Shown: positions 8,314 through 16,835 of the stretch, piece by piece
Position numbering within the stretch: position 1 is the stretch's first letter
How the letters are laid out: every line of letters begins with the position of its first letter
NCBI GenBank assembly: GCA_045039925.1
Contig: CP108400.1
Coordinates: 7,254,001 to 7,318,000 of the forward strand
Length of the DNA stretch: 64,000 nucleotides
DNA from: Yinghuangia sp045039925
GTDB taxonomy: Bacteria; Actinomycetota; Actinomycetes; Streptomycetales; Streptomycetaceae
Reading direction: 5' to 3'
The notes under the pieces: generated by a model
Database searches by the model: none
What the model was told of the DNA's origin: nothing
Seen by the model: the letters and a program-made list of their open reading frames with translations, nothing else
Position numbers and translations under genes: made by a program

Positions 8314-9012
8314 ATGCTGGAGGGTATGTATGGCGAGCGGCGGGCCGGAATCCCCGGGGCGGTGGTGTGGTGGAGGCGCGCCGACGATTCGCCCGACGCG
8401 GCAACGCGCGTGCTGCCCGACGGGTGCATGGATCTCATCTGGATGGGCGGAGATCTGGTGGTCGCCGGGCCCGACACGGTCGCGCACGTCATGGGAGAGG
8501 ATGCGGGGCGGCCGTACACCGGAATCCGCTTTCCGCCTGGGCTCGGGCCCGCGGTGTTCGGCGTTCCCGCGGTCGAGCTGCGTGACAGCAGGGTGCCGCT
8601 GGCGGAGCTGTGGGGCGGCTCGGCGCGCGACTTGGTCGAACGCATGGGCGAATCGGAAGATCCCGGGAGCCTGCTGGAGCGCGTCGCGGCGCGGCGCCTG
8701 CGGGATGCCGAGCCGGACCCGGTCGCCGCGATGGTGGCGGACGGTCTCGGCCGCGGCAGAGGTGTGGCGGACCTCGCGGAACGGGCCGGGCTCAGCGACC
8801 GGCAGTTGCACCGGCGCAGCGTCGCCGCGTTCGGGTACGGCGCCAAGACGCTCGGCCGTGTGCTCCGCCTCGGCCGCGCCCTCGAACTGGCGCGTGGGGG
8901 AGGTGGGTTCGCCGACGTCGCGGCGATGACCGGGTACGCCGACCAGGCGCACCTCGCCCGCGAGGTGCGGTCCCTGGCCGGCGTACCGCTGGGCACGCTG
9001 CTCGGCCGCTGA
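8314..9012 (+). CDS. AraC-family transcriptional regulator
   Basis: A 232-residue regulator. The N-terminal 120 residues, with VLPDGCMDLIWMGG and a later AGPDTVAH, resemble the ligand-binding domain common in actinobacterial AraC proteins. The C-terminal double helix-turn-helix carries GVADLAERAGLSDRQLHRR and GFADVAAMTGYADQAHLAREV. It is convergent with the adjacent VOC-family gene, a pairing often seen in actinomycetes, so it may sense or control that protein's substrate. The effector is unknown. ATG 8314 is used; the GGAGGG at about 8319 is too close to the next ATG (8326). Confidence 0.85.
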   Translation: MLEGMYGERRAGIPGAVVWWRRADDSPDAATRVLPDGCMDLIWMGGDLVVAGPDTVAHVMGEDAGRPYTGIRFPPGLGPAVFGVPAVELRDSRVPLAELWGGSARDLVERMGESEDPGSLLERVAARRLRDAEPDPVAAMVADGLGRGRGVADLAERAGLSDRQLHRRSVAAFGYGAKTLGRVLRLGRALELARGGGGFADVAAMTGYADQAHLAREVRSLAGVPLGTLLGR

Positions 9013-9064
9013 CCGAGGCGGCCGTCCGAGCGGGTGGTCCAAGGCGGGTCGGTCGGAAGCCGCC

Positions 9065-9475
9065 TCAGTCCGCGGTCGGCAGTGCGGCGAGCAGGTCGAC
9101 GGCGTTCCCGTCGGGGTCCAGGACGGTCGCGTAGCGCTGGCCCCAGAACGCGTCCCAGGGTGCTTTGTGCCCGGGGTGGCCCTCGGCCACGAGCTCGGCG
9201 TACAGGCTGTCGACGTCTGCCGGGCTCGCGCACGTGAAGGCCACGGCCATGCGGTGGCCGCCCTTCGGGGGCTCCCAGTCCGGGTCGAACGAGCGGACCG
9301 TCTCGACTGTGTCGAACACCAGGAGCAGCCCACCCGGCAGCGGCACGTCGACGTGCGGCTGACCGTCGGCGTCGGCGGGGATGTCCAGGCCGAGCCGCCG
9401 GTAGAAGGCGAGTGAGGCCGCCATGTCGGCGACGACCAGCCCGAAGAACGTGATCTGTGGTTGCGGAGTGCTCAT
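9065..9475 (-). CDS. VOC-superfamily (glyoxalase-like) protein
   Basis: A 136-residue protein with two beta-alpha-beta-beta-beta modules of the glyoxalase/bleomycin-resistance fold: ITFFGLVVADMAASLAFYRRLGLD at the start and GQRYATVLDPDGNAVDLLAAL at the end. These proteins bind metal or a ligand in a barrel; roles range from glyoxalase and dioxygenase to antibiotic binding. I cannot choose between them. It is convergent with the AraC gene. Confidence 0.85.
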   Translation of the reverse strand: MSTPQPQITFFGLVVADMAASLAFYRRLGLDIPADADGQPHVDVPLPGGLLLVFDTVETVRSFDPDWEPPKGGHRMAVAFTCASPADVDSLYAELVAEGHPGHKAPWDAFWGQRYATVLDPDGNAVDLLAALPTAD

Positions 9476-9760
9476 AGGCCCAAGCTAGGCGCGCGGCGGT
9501 CCAAGGGTCTTGAACGAATCGGACATGTTGTCGTGCGCCGCGCGAAGAACCGCCCACACGTCGAGCGGCTCCGCTACGGACGTCTCCCCGGCGCAACCGG
9601 ACCCGTAAGCGTGCCCGCGGCTGGTCCCGTTTGCGCCCGCCCGTTCGCGCGTCACGGCTAGGCGACGCCCCGCCCCCGCCCCCCGGCCGTACGCTCGGGC
9701 GCCGGGCGGGGCCACGGAGGCCGCCGCCTCGGGACCCGATCAGGGAGGGGACCCCCGTCA

Positions 9761-11062
9761 GTGGGTGTCAGACACGCACGTCCGTCGCTCCGGCCGCGCC
9801 GCGCGGCCTTCGTCGCGGCGATCGGCGCGATAGCGATCTTCTCGGGAATCCAATGGGCCGACGCGTCCCAGGACGGCGGTTCCGCCGCGCCCGCGTCCGC
9901 CGCGGTCGACCCGACGCCGTACGCCGAGCCCGCGGCGGCGGACCCGGCCGGCCAGCCCGTCGAGCCGGACTACGAGCACTCGATCCCCGAAGGGCCGACG
10001 CCGTTCGCGGCGGCGGCCGCGGAGCCGCCGCTGTCGGGCACCGGCTGGAAGGCCGGCACCGCCCGCGCGCTGCTGGCCACCGGCTACACCTTCAAGTTCC
10101 GCGACCAGCGGGCCGCCGACTGGCTGGGGCCGCACGTGCGGCCGATCGCGGCGCAGATGTCGCAGATCACCGGCATCCGCTACACCGTCGACACGACGCC
10201 GGTGGGCACCGCGTACAAGCGCGTGCCGGGCGACGTGATCGTGCACCTGTACAAGCGGCCCTGCAAGGCGGTCGGCGGCAGCGGCATCAGCACGCAGTAC
10301 CAGGGCGTCAGCGACGGCTCCGGTGCGCAGGGCTTCAGCTGCGCGTTCAACTGGCACGCGAACTCGACCGTGCAGAGCGGCGAGGCGTGGATCAACACCG
10401 AGCACTTCACCGCGACCGGCGGCCCCTCGACCACGATGGGTGCGGCGAGTGTGACGAACCTGGTCGCCCACGAACTCGGCCACACGATGGGCCTGAGGCA
10501 CGCCAACGACAGTGCGAAGGAAGGCGATTGCGCCCAGGGTGCGGCCGGTGAGATGCCGGTGATGTGCCGGCCGCACAGCGGCGCGTACAAGGACCGCGCG
10601 GCCGGGCGGTTCGTGCAGCAGTTCGACTTGCAGGGCCTGCGGGTGCTCGCCGCCAACGGCGGTGCCAAGCCGCCGCCCCAGGGGCCGATCGTCGGCGTCG
10701 GCGGCAAGTGCCTCGACGTGCGCAGTGCCGCGCTCGCGGACCGCACGCAGATCCAGTTGTACCGCTGCAACGGCAGCGACGCGCAGAAGTGGATCCTCAA
10801 CAGCGACGGTTCGATCAACGCGCTCGGCAAGTGCATCGACAACAGCCAGGGCGCGAACGTCATCCGCAACAAGATCCAGCTGTACGTCTGCAACGGCTCG
10901 GCTGCGCAAAAGTGGCAGCTCAACGCCAAGGGGCAGCTCGTCAACCCCGCGACCGGCAAGGTGCTGGACGTGAAGGGCGGCTCGACCGCGGACAGCACGA
11001 TCGTGCAGCTCTACACGGCGAACTCCGGCAAGGGGCAGCTGTGGCGGGTGCCCACCGGCTGA
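9761..11062 (+). CDS. Secreted zinc metalloprotease with ricin-type lectin domain
   Basis: A 433-residue exported protein. Residues about 1-36 form a signal peptide with basic RPRRAAF followed by a hydrophobic stretch. The catalytic domain carries the metzincin zinc motif HELGHTMGLRH (His237, Glu238, His241, His247) and a Met-turn-like MPVMC downstream. The C-terminal roughly 125 residues are a ricin B-type beta-trefoil with three repeats ending in AQKW, AQKW and GQLW (QxW motifs), probably targeting a glycan. The GTG start follows GGGAGGGG. A 20-bp hairpin terminates it. Likely an extracellular matrixin-like protease that binds carbohydrate; the substrate is unknown. Confidence 0.88.
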   Translation: MGVRHARPSLRPRRAAFVAAIGAIAIFSGIQWADASQDGGSAAPASAAVDPTPYAEPAAADPAGQPVEPDYEHSIPEGPTPFAAAAAEPPLSGTGWKAGTARALLATGYTFKFRDQRAADWLGPHVRPIAAQMSQITGIRYTVDTTPVGTAYKRVPGDVIVHLYKRPCKAVGGSGISTQYQGVSDGSGAQGFSCAFNWHANSTVQSGEAWINTEHFTATGGPSTTMGAASVTNLVAHELGHTMGLRHANDSAKEGDCAQGAAGEMPVMCRPHSGAYKDRAAGRFVQQFDLQGLRVLAANGGAKPPPQGPIVGVGGKCLDVRSAALADRTQIQLYRCNGSDAQKWILNSDGSINALGKCIDNSQGANVIRNKIQLYVCNGSAAQKWQLNAKGQLVNPATGKVLDVKGGSTADSTIVQLYTANSGKGQLWRVPTG

Positions 11063-11090
11063 GGACGCCGCGGACGAATACCTGAATCAA

Positions 11091-11133
11091 CGCCGGGAGC
11101 GGCGGGCCCGCAACGGGCCCGCCGCTCCCGGCG
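11091..11133. terminator. 20-bp perfect hairpin, bidirectional terminator
   Basis: Arms 11091-11110 and 11114-11133 are perfectly complementary over 20 bases with a 3-base loop (CAA). A TCTTTTGT stretch follows on the plus side. It lies between convergent genes (protease +, LPXTG protein -). Confidence 0.85.
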
Positions 11134-11148
11134 TGTCGAAGTCTTTTG

Positions 11149-11721
11149 TCAGGCGGTGTGGTTCGAGCCGCCGCGGCGACGGGCCGCGAACGTCGCGCCC
11201 GTGCCGACCAGGACGAGTGCGGCACCGCCCGCGACGAGCGGCAGCGTGGAGTCGGAGCCGCCGGTCTTGGGGAGCTGGGGCTTCTCGGTCGGGGCCGCGG
11301 TGCCGCTCGGCGCGGCGCCGCCCGCGTACGTCAGCTTGAGGCGGGCCGGGAGCGAGTGGGTGGCCATGTCGTACACCACGACGCCGCACTCGACCTTGGC
11401 GCAGTCGGTCGTCGCGAAGGAGCCCTTGACCGCGAAGTCGGCGGTGAACGCGCCCTGCGCGTCCGTCTGCACGGCCGCCGTGGCGGTCATGTCGCAGCCT
11501 TCCCCGCGCTGGGTCGCGAGGTTGCAGTTGATCAGGGTGAGCGGCTTGCCCGGCTCGAAGCCGGAGCCGGTGACCTTGATCGTTTCACCGGACGCGGCAA
11601 GTCCCGTGGTCTTGCTCGCGGACAGCGTGCCCGCGGCGTTCGCCGGCGCGGCGAAGCCCACGGTCAGGGCCGCGGCCGCGGCGGTCAGGGTGAGACCGGT
11701 GATGAGGCGCGAGGACGTCAT
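11149..11721 (-). CDS. LPXTG-anchored neocarzinostatin-fold surface protein
   Basis: A 190-residue exported wall protein. It has a signal peptide (LITGLTLTAAAAALTVGF, cleavage near APANAAG), then an immunoglobulin-like domain with the neocarzinostatin/macromomycin pattern (ATGL-type start, GSGFEPGKPLTLINCN, two Cys pairs ending CAKVECGVVVYD). A sortase signal follows: LPKTG, a hydrophobic helix and an RRRGGS tail. The ATG at 11721 has GGAGT upstream; the open frame back to 11841 is not used. In chromoprotein antibiotics this fold binds an enediyne, but no enediyne genes are here. An iron box upstream suggests iron-repressed expression, so a role at the wall under iron starvation is possible. 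Confidence 0.85.
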   Translation of the reverse strand: MTSSRLITGLTLTAAAAALTVGFAAPANAAGTLSASKTTGLAASGETIKVTGSGFEPGKPLTLINCNLATQRGEGCDMTATAAVQTDAQGAFTADFAVKGSFATTDCAKVECGVVVYDMATHSLPARLKLTYAGGAAPSGTAAPTEKPQLPKTGGSDSTLPLVAGGAALVLVGTGATFAARRRGGSNHTA

Positions 11722-11847
11722 GGTCTGCGGACTCCAGAGATGAAGGGTCGTGCGTGGTTCTGGGCCGGGGCAGCCCGGACACTCGGCGCGAGCGCCACCG
11801 GGTCCTGCGGACTGCGCGTCGCCCTGCCAAGTCCGGATCACATTAAC

Positions 11848-11864
11848 TTAGGCAAGACTTACCT
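11848..11864. promoter_or_regulatory. Putative iron box (DtxR/DmdR-type operator)
   Basis: TTAGGCAAGACTTACCT contains AGGCAAG-A-CTTACCT, an inverted repeat with one mismatch that fits the actinobacterial iron-box core AGGnnAGnCTnACCT. It lies 127 bases upstream of the LPXTG protein start, in the divergent gap shared with the lipoprotein at 12066. It closely resembles the box before the siderophore operon (43795-43813). Confidence 0.6.
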
Positions 11865-11902
11865 GGACAGGGGGTCCTGTGCGTGGGCTCCGGCACACGC
11901 AA

Positions 11903-11934
11903 ACGCACACAGAAACGCACACAGAAACGCACAT
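11903..11934. repeat. 12-bp tandem repeat
   Basis: ACGCACACAGAA occurs twice in tandem followed by a partial third copy (ACGCACAT), in the divergent gap between the LPXTG protein and the lipoprotein gene. Confidence 0.7.
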
Positions 11935-12065
11935 GCCGCACGCAAAAGCGCGCACAGGAGCGCTCACGCTATCCGTTGTGCGGGAACAGCAGTTCGCAAA
12001 CCGGCGACTTTTCCGCCTAACGCTAGGTAGGGTGCCCCCACCACACGTCAGTCGGGGGGCTCGCC

Positions 12066-12575
12066 GTGCAACGCCGCGTACTCGCCGCAACCATCGGCCT
12101 GATCCTGACCCTCTCCCTCACCTCACTCGTCACCGGATGCCAGAACGCGGACGCCAACGGCCGCGACGACTCCGTGCCGGGGCCCTCCGGCCCGTCGAGC
12201 GCGCCGGTTCCGTCGGACGCGTCCGCGTCGCCCGGGCCGGGAACCGGCACGTCGACCGGAGCCGGAACCGGCACCGGAACGCGGACCACCACCGCCCCGC
12301 CCGGGCTGCCGCCGCAGCCGGACGCCGAGTCGCGCGCACGGTACGCCGCGGCCCTGGACGTCATCGACCCGCGCATCGTCGGAGGCGACGTGGCCGGCGC
12401 GGTCGACCGCGGGCGCGTCACCTGCCAGGCGATCGCCGCGCACATGAACCATTCGAAGCTCATCACGCAGACGAAGCAGAAGTTCGCCCGCGGCGGGTAC
12501 ACCGTGACCACCGCGCACGCGGAGGCGATCGTACGCGCCGCCAACACGCACCTGTGTCCGTCGTCAGGAGCCTGA
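12066..12575 (+). CDS. Small lipoprotein with DUF732-like domain
   Basis: A 169-residue lipoprotein: signal peptide with lipobox LVTGC (Cys about 25), a Pro/Ser/Thr/Gly linker of about 60 residues, then a helical domain, ALDVIDPRIVGGDVAGAVDRGRVTCQ ... AEAIVRAANTHLC, with the two cysteines (VTC and HLC) that pair in DUF732-type proteins. The function of that domain is unknown. GTG start; GGGGGG lies upstream. It is divergent from the LPXTG gene, with an iron box in the gap. Confidence 0.75.
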   Translation: MQRRVLAATIGLILTLSLTSLVTGCQNADANGRDDSVPGPSGPSSAPVPSDASASPGPGTGTSTGAGTGTGTRTTTAPPGLPPQPDAESRARYAAALDVIDPRIVGGDVAGAVDRGRVTCQAIAAHMNHSKLITQTKQKFARGGYTVTTAHAEAIVRAANTHLCPSSGA

Positions 12576-12751
12576 GCCGCCACCGCATTTCGTGCACGCT
12601 GTGCGCTCTGGGAAAGCGCGGCGGCCTGGTCTAGGCTCCCGGCGCGCGTACATACGTCGACGTACGGGGGCACGCACGGACCGGCTCCGAGCCGGCGAGG
12701 AACCGAAGTACTGGAGTACGAAGTACCGAAGCACCGACGAGTCTCTGGGGG

Positions 12752-13597
12752 ATGGGGAACGTGCGCGATTTCGCGGGTCGTACCGCGGTGGTCACCGGAG
12801 CCGGCAGCGGCATCGGCCGCGCCCTGGCACTGCGCTTCGCGGCCGAGGGCATGCGCGTCGTCGCGGCGGATGTCGAGGAGGACGCGCTCGACGAGACGCT
12901 GGAACTGCTCGACAAGCGCGGCGCCGAGGCGGCCGCGAAGGTGACCGATGTCGGCGACGAGGCACAGGTGTTCGCGCTCGCGGACTTCGCCTACGCGCAG
13001 TACGACGCGGTCCATGTGCTCTGCAACAACGCGGGTGTGTTCTCCGGCGGCGTGATCTGGGGGCGCCCGCCCGCGGACCTGGAGTGGACGCTGCGCGTCA
13101 ACCTGTGGGGCGTGATGCACGGCATCCGCGCCTTCGTGCCGCGCATGATCGCGCAGGACAGCGAGGGCCACATCGTCACCACGTCGTCTGCCGCCGGGCT
13201 GTTCGTCCCGGCGTACTCCGCGGCGTACACCATCTCGAAGTTCGCCTCGTACGCCGCCACCGAGACCCTCGCCCACGACCTCGCGGCGTCGGGTTCCAAG
13301 CTCAAGGCCACGGTCCTGTGCCCGGGGAACGTCAACACCGCGCTGCCCGGCTCGGCGCGCAACCGGCCCGCCGAACTCGCCGCCGAGTCCAGCCCCGACG
13401 CCGAGTTCCTGGAGCTCGCGCTCGGCGAGACCGCGGGGCGCGGCATCGACCCGGCGCTCGCCGCCGAGACCGTCGTCGAGGCGATCCGCGACGAGCGGTT
13501 CCTCGCGCTGACCCACCCCGAGTACGCCGAGTACCTGCTCGCCCGCCCGGCCGAGCAGTTGTCCGGCGCGGTTCCGCGGACGCCGCCCCTGGGCTGA
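12752..13597 (+). CDS. Short-chain dehydrogenase/reductase
   Basis: A classical SDR of 281 residues: cofactor loop TGAGSGIG near residue 17, the acidic residue after the second strand (AADVEED) favouring NAD, CNNAG, catalytic Ser in TTSSAAG and YTISK (Tyr-x3-Lys). The C-terminus extends through a conserved PEYAEYLLARPA. The substrate is not evident. It is convergent with an alpha/beta hydrolase and lies beside monooxygenase genes, suggesting oxidation of an alcohol intermediate in a catabolic route. ATG 12752 is used; GTG 12761 is an alternative with slightly better Shine-Dalgarno spacing. Confidence 0.88.
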   Translation: MGNVRDFAGRTAVVTGAGSGIGRALALRFAAEGMRVVAADVEEDALDETLELLDKRGAEAAAKVTDVGDEAQVFALADFAYAQYDAVHVLCNNAGVFSGGVIWGRPPADLEWTLRVNLWGVMHGIRAFVPRMIAQDSEGHIVTTSSAAGLFVPAYSAAYTISKFASYAATETLAHDLAASGSKLKATVLCPGNVNTALPGSARNRPAELAAESSPDAEFLELALGETAGRGIDPALAAETVVEAIRDERFLALTHPEYAEYLLARPAEQLSGAVPRTPPLG

Positions 13598-13610
13598 GCC
13601 CGTCGCCCGG

Positions 13611-13639
13611 GGGCCGGCGCGGCATGTCCGCACCGGCCC
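13611..13639. terminator. Terminator hairpin between SDR and hydrolase genes
   Basis: 12-bp stem GGGCCGGCGCGG / CCGCACCGGCCC with one mismatch and a 5-base loop, in the gap between convergent genes. Confidence 0.6.
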
Positions 13640-13701
13640 TGTGGGCGAAGCGGCTTCGCGGGCGAACCGGCGTCCCTGCGTCCCGGTGAACCCGCGTAGC
13701 G

Positions 13702-14664
13702 TCAGATCTTGTGCGCGGCGCGGAGGTAGTCGACGAGCGCCTGCCGGTACTCGCGTGCCTCGGCCAGCAGCGCGGTGTACATGCCGGCGCCGTGCGTCAG
13801 GCCGTCCCAGCGGCGGATCTCGGTCGGCACGCCGGACTCCTGGAGGCGCTTGCCGTACGCCTCGCCCTCGTCGCGCAGCGGGTCGTACTCGCACGTCATG
13901 ATCAGCGCCGGGGGCAGCCCGAGCAGCGTCTCGGCGTGCAGCGGCGAGGAGTACGGGTCCTTCGGGTCGCCGAGCTTGCCGATGTAGTGCTCGATGCCCT
14001 CGCGCATCGCCTTCTCGGTGAGGAGGTAGCCGGTGCCGTTCTCCTTGACCGACGGGTGGGACATCGTCAGGTCGGTCGCGGGGACCTCCAGCACCTGGCA
14101 CACCGGCAGCGGGATGCGCCGGTCGCGCAGCGCGATCGTCACGCCCGCGGCGATGTTGCCGCCCGCGCTGTCGCCGCCGATCGACACCTTGTCCGGGTTC
14201 ACCCCGAGGCTGAACGCCCGCTCCTGCACCCACACCCATGCCGCGACGCCGTCCTCGAACGGCACCGGGTACGCGAACTCCGGCGCGAGCCGGTAGTCCA
14301 CCGAGATCACCACGCAGTCGCTCAGCTTCGCCAGGTTCGCGCACTCGGCGTCGAACTGGTCGAGCGTGCCGAGCCACCACGCGCCGCCGTGGAAGTAGAC
14401 GTGCGCCGGGCGTCCGCCGCGCGGTGCCGGCGTCGGCGGCGTGTAGACGCGCGCCGGGATGGTGCCGTGGTCGGGGACCTTGACGGTGATGTTCACGTCG
14501 CGGCGCGCCACGTCCTCGGGCGCGGGCTCGCCGAACGCGAGGATCGCGGATTCCAGTCCCTTGTGCGCGGCGGCGCGGCGCTCCTCCAGGGACAACCCCT
14601 CGGGCTGCGGCGGGGAGCCGGCCAGGGCGTCGAGTATCGACTGGATCTGAGGTACGACGGGCAT
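13702..14664 (-). CDS. Alpha/beta hydrolase, HSL-type esterase
   Basis: A 320-residue esterase of the hormone-sensitive-lipase group: oxyanion motif HGGAWW, nucleophile elbow GDSAGG, the acid in CEYDPLRDEGEAY and the catalytic His in LTHGAGMY. The ATG at 14664 is preceded by GGAGG, and earlier in-frame starts give non-conserved Arg-rich sequence. It probably cleaves a carboxylic ester. It is divergent from a TetR gene, with a palindrome between them, and part of a probable catabolic island with SDR, LLM and FAD monooxygenases. Confidence 0.88.
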   Translation of the reverse strand: MPVVPQIQSILDALAGSPPQPEGLSLEERRAAAHKGLESAILAFGEPAPEDVARRDVNITVKVPDHGTIPARVYTPPTPAPRGGRPAHVYFHGGAWWLGTLDQFDAECANLAKLSDCVVISVDYRLAPEFAYPVPFEDGVAAWVWVQERAFSLGVNPDKVSIGGDSAGGNIAAGVTIALRDRRIPLPVCQVLEVPATDLTMSHPSVKENGTGYLLTEKAMREGIEHYIGKLGDPKDPYSSPLHAETLLGLPPALIMTCEYDPLRDEGEAYGKRLQESGVPTEIRRWDGLTHGAGMYTALLAEAREYRQALVDYLRAAHKI

Positions 14665-14975
14665 GCGGGTCCTCCGGTGGTGCGGACGGGTGGCGCCGGA
14701 AGTGCGGTGTGCGGGTCGTTCTTCGGGATCTGCCCAGGTGCGCCGAGGTCCGGCCGGCCTCCCGGCGTACAGCCTCTGACCTGCGACGATCCGACGCACG
14801 GTAGCACTTTCAGATGAAGAAAAAAGCCCCTCCCGGGCGTCGTTCGAGGCATTCGAGGCAACGGCCCGGTACCCCTGGACTTTGTCGGTGCACAGTTATA
14901 CAAGAGTTGTGCAGTTGAGTAGTCGCGAGTGGTTGTGCGTGGTTGTGCGTGGTCGGTCGGATCGAGGGAGCCCCC
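14665..14975. other. Divergent control region, hydrolase / TetR
   Basis: 311 bases. It contains TGCACA (14889-14894) and TGTGCA (14908-14913), an inverted repeat with a 13-base spacer over the less GC-rich TTATACAAGAG stretch, a plausible TetR operator. A TGGTTGTGCG direct repeat follows (about 14929-14952). A CGAGGCATT/CGAGGCAAC pair and an A-rich run at 14817-14826 are also present. No gene seen. Confidence 0.45.
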
Positions 14976-15587
14976 GTGGAGAGCACATCCCGGCCCGCTC
15001 CGGGCGCAGCCCGGGGGGCGGAGACGCGCGACCGCATCGTGGACGCCGCGACCGACTGCATCCGCCGCTGGGGGCTGCGCAGGGTCTCCATGAACGACGT
15101 CGCGCAGCAGGCGGGCGTCTCGCGCCGCACCGTCTACCTGCACTTCGCCGACCGCGAGGCGCTGGTGCTGGCGGTGCTCATCGGCGTGTCCGAGCGCATG
15201 GTCGCGGCCGTCGAGCCGCTGGTGCGCGCCCGCACCACGCTCGCCGACCAGATCGCCGAGGCGGCCGTCCACGTGCACGCCATGGGACCCGGCGAACTCC
15301 ACCTCGGACTCGGCCTGCGGCCGGGGGAGTCGGAGGACGCCACCATGCTCCTCGCGCACAGCGAGCGGGTCCTGTCGGCGTGGCACGCGTTCTGGGTGCC
15401 GTTCGTCGAGGAGGCACGCGGGCGCGGCGAGGTGCGCGACGACGTCGCCGTCGAGCGCGCCACCGACTGGATCATGCGCATGCTCATCTCGCTGGTGACC
15501 GTCCCCGCCCGCTCGTTCGACGCCGACGACCCCGACGAAGTCCGGAGGTTCGTCGCCGAGTTCATCACCCGGGGATTCGCACCCTGA
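14976..15587 (+). CDS. TetR-family transcriptional regulator
   Basis: A 203-residue repressor with an N-terminal TetR helix-turn-helix: TRDRIVDAATDCIRRWGLRRVSMNDVAQQAGVSRRTVYLHFADREALV. The C-terminal ligand domain is helical and unassigned. GTG at 14976 with GGGAG upstream; an earlier in-frame start at 14943 would add 11 unremarkable residues. It is divergent from the esterase and 53 bases upstream of the luciferase-like monooxygenase, so it probably controls both directions. Confidence 0.88.
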   Translation: MESTSRPAPGAARGAETRDRIVDAATDCIRRWGLRRVSMNDVAQQAGVSRRTVYLHFADREALVLAVLIGVSERMVAAVEPLVRARTTLADQIAEAAVHVHAMGPGELHLGLGLRPGESEDATMLLAHSERVLSAWHAFWVPFVEEARGRGEVRDDVAVERATDWIMRMLISLVTVPARSFDADDPDEVRRFVAEFITRGFAP

Positions 15588-15640
15588 CTCCCCGCCGCAC
15601 GGCGCGCCAGACCCACACCGTCCAGTGCAGGAGGAGCACG

Positions 15641-16750
15641 ATGAAGTTCGCCCTGTTCTACGAGATACCGGTCGCCCGTCCCTGGGACGAGGAGAGCGAG
15701 CACCGCGCCTACAAGAACACCATCGAGCAGGCCGTCCTCGGCGACAAGATGGGCTTCCACTCCTTCTGGACCGTGGAGCACCACTTCCTGGAGGAGTACT
15801 CGCACTGCTCCAACCCCGAGACGCTGTACGGCGCGATCGCCGCCAAGACCGAGAACATCCGCCTCGGTTACGGCGTGCGGCTGCTGCCCAAGCCGTACAA
15901 CCACCCCATCCGCAGCGCCGAGTCCGCCGCCGTGCTCGACCTCATCTCGGACGGCCGCGTCGAGTTCGGCACCGGCCGCAGCTCCACCCGCGCCGAACTC
16001 GAGGGCTTCGACATCGACCCGTCCGAGACGCGGGCGATGTGGAACGAGGCCCTCGACCACATCGTCGGGGCGTGGACCGAGGACGAGTACCAGGCGCAGG
16101 GGGAGTACTGGAAGATGGGCGCGCCCCGCCGCGTCCTGCCGCGCACGCTGCAGAAGCCGCACCCGCCGATGTGGGGCGCCACCTCCAGCCCCGACGGCCA
16201 CAAGGAGATCGGCCGCCGCGGTCTCGGACTGTGCTCGTTCACCGTCGGCGTGCCGCCCGAGGAACTGTCCGCCCGCATCGCCATGTACCGCGAGGGCCTG
16301 GCCGAATGCGTCAACCCCGCGGGCAAGTTCGTCAACGACCGCGCCGCGACCTTCACCATGGTGCACTGCGCGCCGACCACGGAGGAGGCGGTCGACCAGG
16401 CCGCCGAGTCGTGCGTCTGGTACGTCGGCCACGGCGGCGCCCTCATCGCCTCGGTCGCCGAGTGGATGGAGGAGAAGGAGCAGGAGCTCGGCACGTACGG
16501 CTACACCGCCGGCCCCCTGGAGCACCGCCGCAGCGGCGCCCTCAGCCACCTCACGTTCGACTACCTGCAGAACTCCGGGTCGGCCATCGTCGGCGACCCC
16601 GAGCACTGCGTCGAGGTGGCCAAGCGCTACGAGGCCGCCGGGTGCGACCTGCTGCTGTGCCTGGTCAACCCGTACAAGATCGAGCACGAGGCGGTCATGC
16701 GCTCGATCGAACTGATGGGCAAGCACGTGCTCCCCGCGTTCAAGGACTGA
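15641..16750 (+). CDS. Luciferase-like (LLM) flavin-dependent monooxygenase
   Basis: A 369-residue TIM-barrel flavin monooxygenase of the bacterial luciferase superfamily, which uses reduced FMN from a separate reductase. Family signatures are MKFALFYEIPVARP at the start, FHSFWTVEHHFLEEYSHCSNPE, the LGYGVRLLP strand, and ISDGRVEFGTGRSSTRAELEGF. The start at 15641 follows GGAGGAG. The substrate is unknown; such enzymes hydroxylate or cleave hydrophobic compounds. It is probably co-transcribed with the TetR gene. Confidence 0.9.
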   Translation: MKFALFYEIPVARPWDEESEHRAYKNTIEQAVLGDKMGFHSFWTVEHHFLEEYSHCSNPETLYGAIAAKTENIRLGYGVRLLPKPYNHPIRSAESAAVLDLISDGRVEFGTGRSSTRAELEGFDIDPSETRAMWNEALDHIVGAWTEDEYQAQGEYWKMGAPRRVLPRTLQKPHPPMWGATSSPDGHKEIGRRGLGLCSFTVGVPPEELSARIAMYREGLAECVNPAGKFVNDRAATFTMVHCAPTTEEAVDQAAESCVWYVGHGGALIASVAEWMEEKEQELGTYGYTAGPLEHRRSGALSHLTFDYLQNSGSAIVGDPEHCVEVAKRYEAAGCDLLLCLVNPYKIEHEAVMRSIELMGKHVLPAFKD

Positions 16751-16798
16751 CCCCCGGCAGCCGACCGCGGCGGGGCACCGCAGGCAGGGCGGCGGGGT

Positions 16799-16835
16799 GG
16801 CGGCGTCCGGGGCTCAGGGGCCTCCGGACGCCGCC
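16799..16835. terminator. Hairpin at the end of the FAD monooxygenase gene
   Basis: Perfect 12-bp stem GGCGGCGTCCGG / CCGGACGCCGCC with a 13-base loop. It straddles the stop codon of the minus-strand FAD monooxygenase and lies in the gap between convergent genes. Confidence 0.6.

Noticed and set aside
11149..11721. Enediyne apoprotein of an antibiotic cluster
   Set aside because: There are no enediyne polyketide or resistance genes in the window, and the protein carries a sortase anchor, which free apoproteins lack.
14882..15640. Extension of the luciferase-like monooxygenase upstream to 14882
   Set aside because: It overlaps the TetR gene in another frame; the family N-terminus MKFALFYE and GGAGGAG set the start at 15641.
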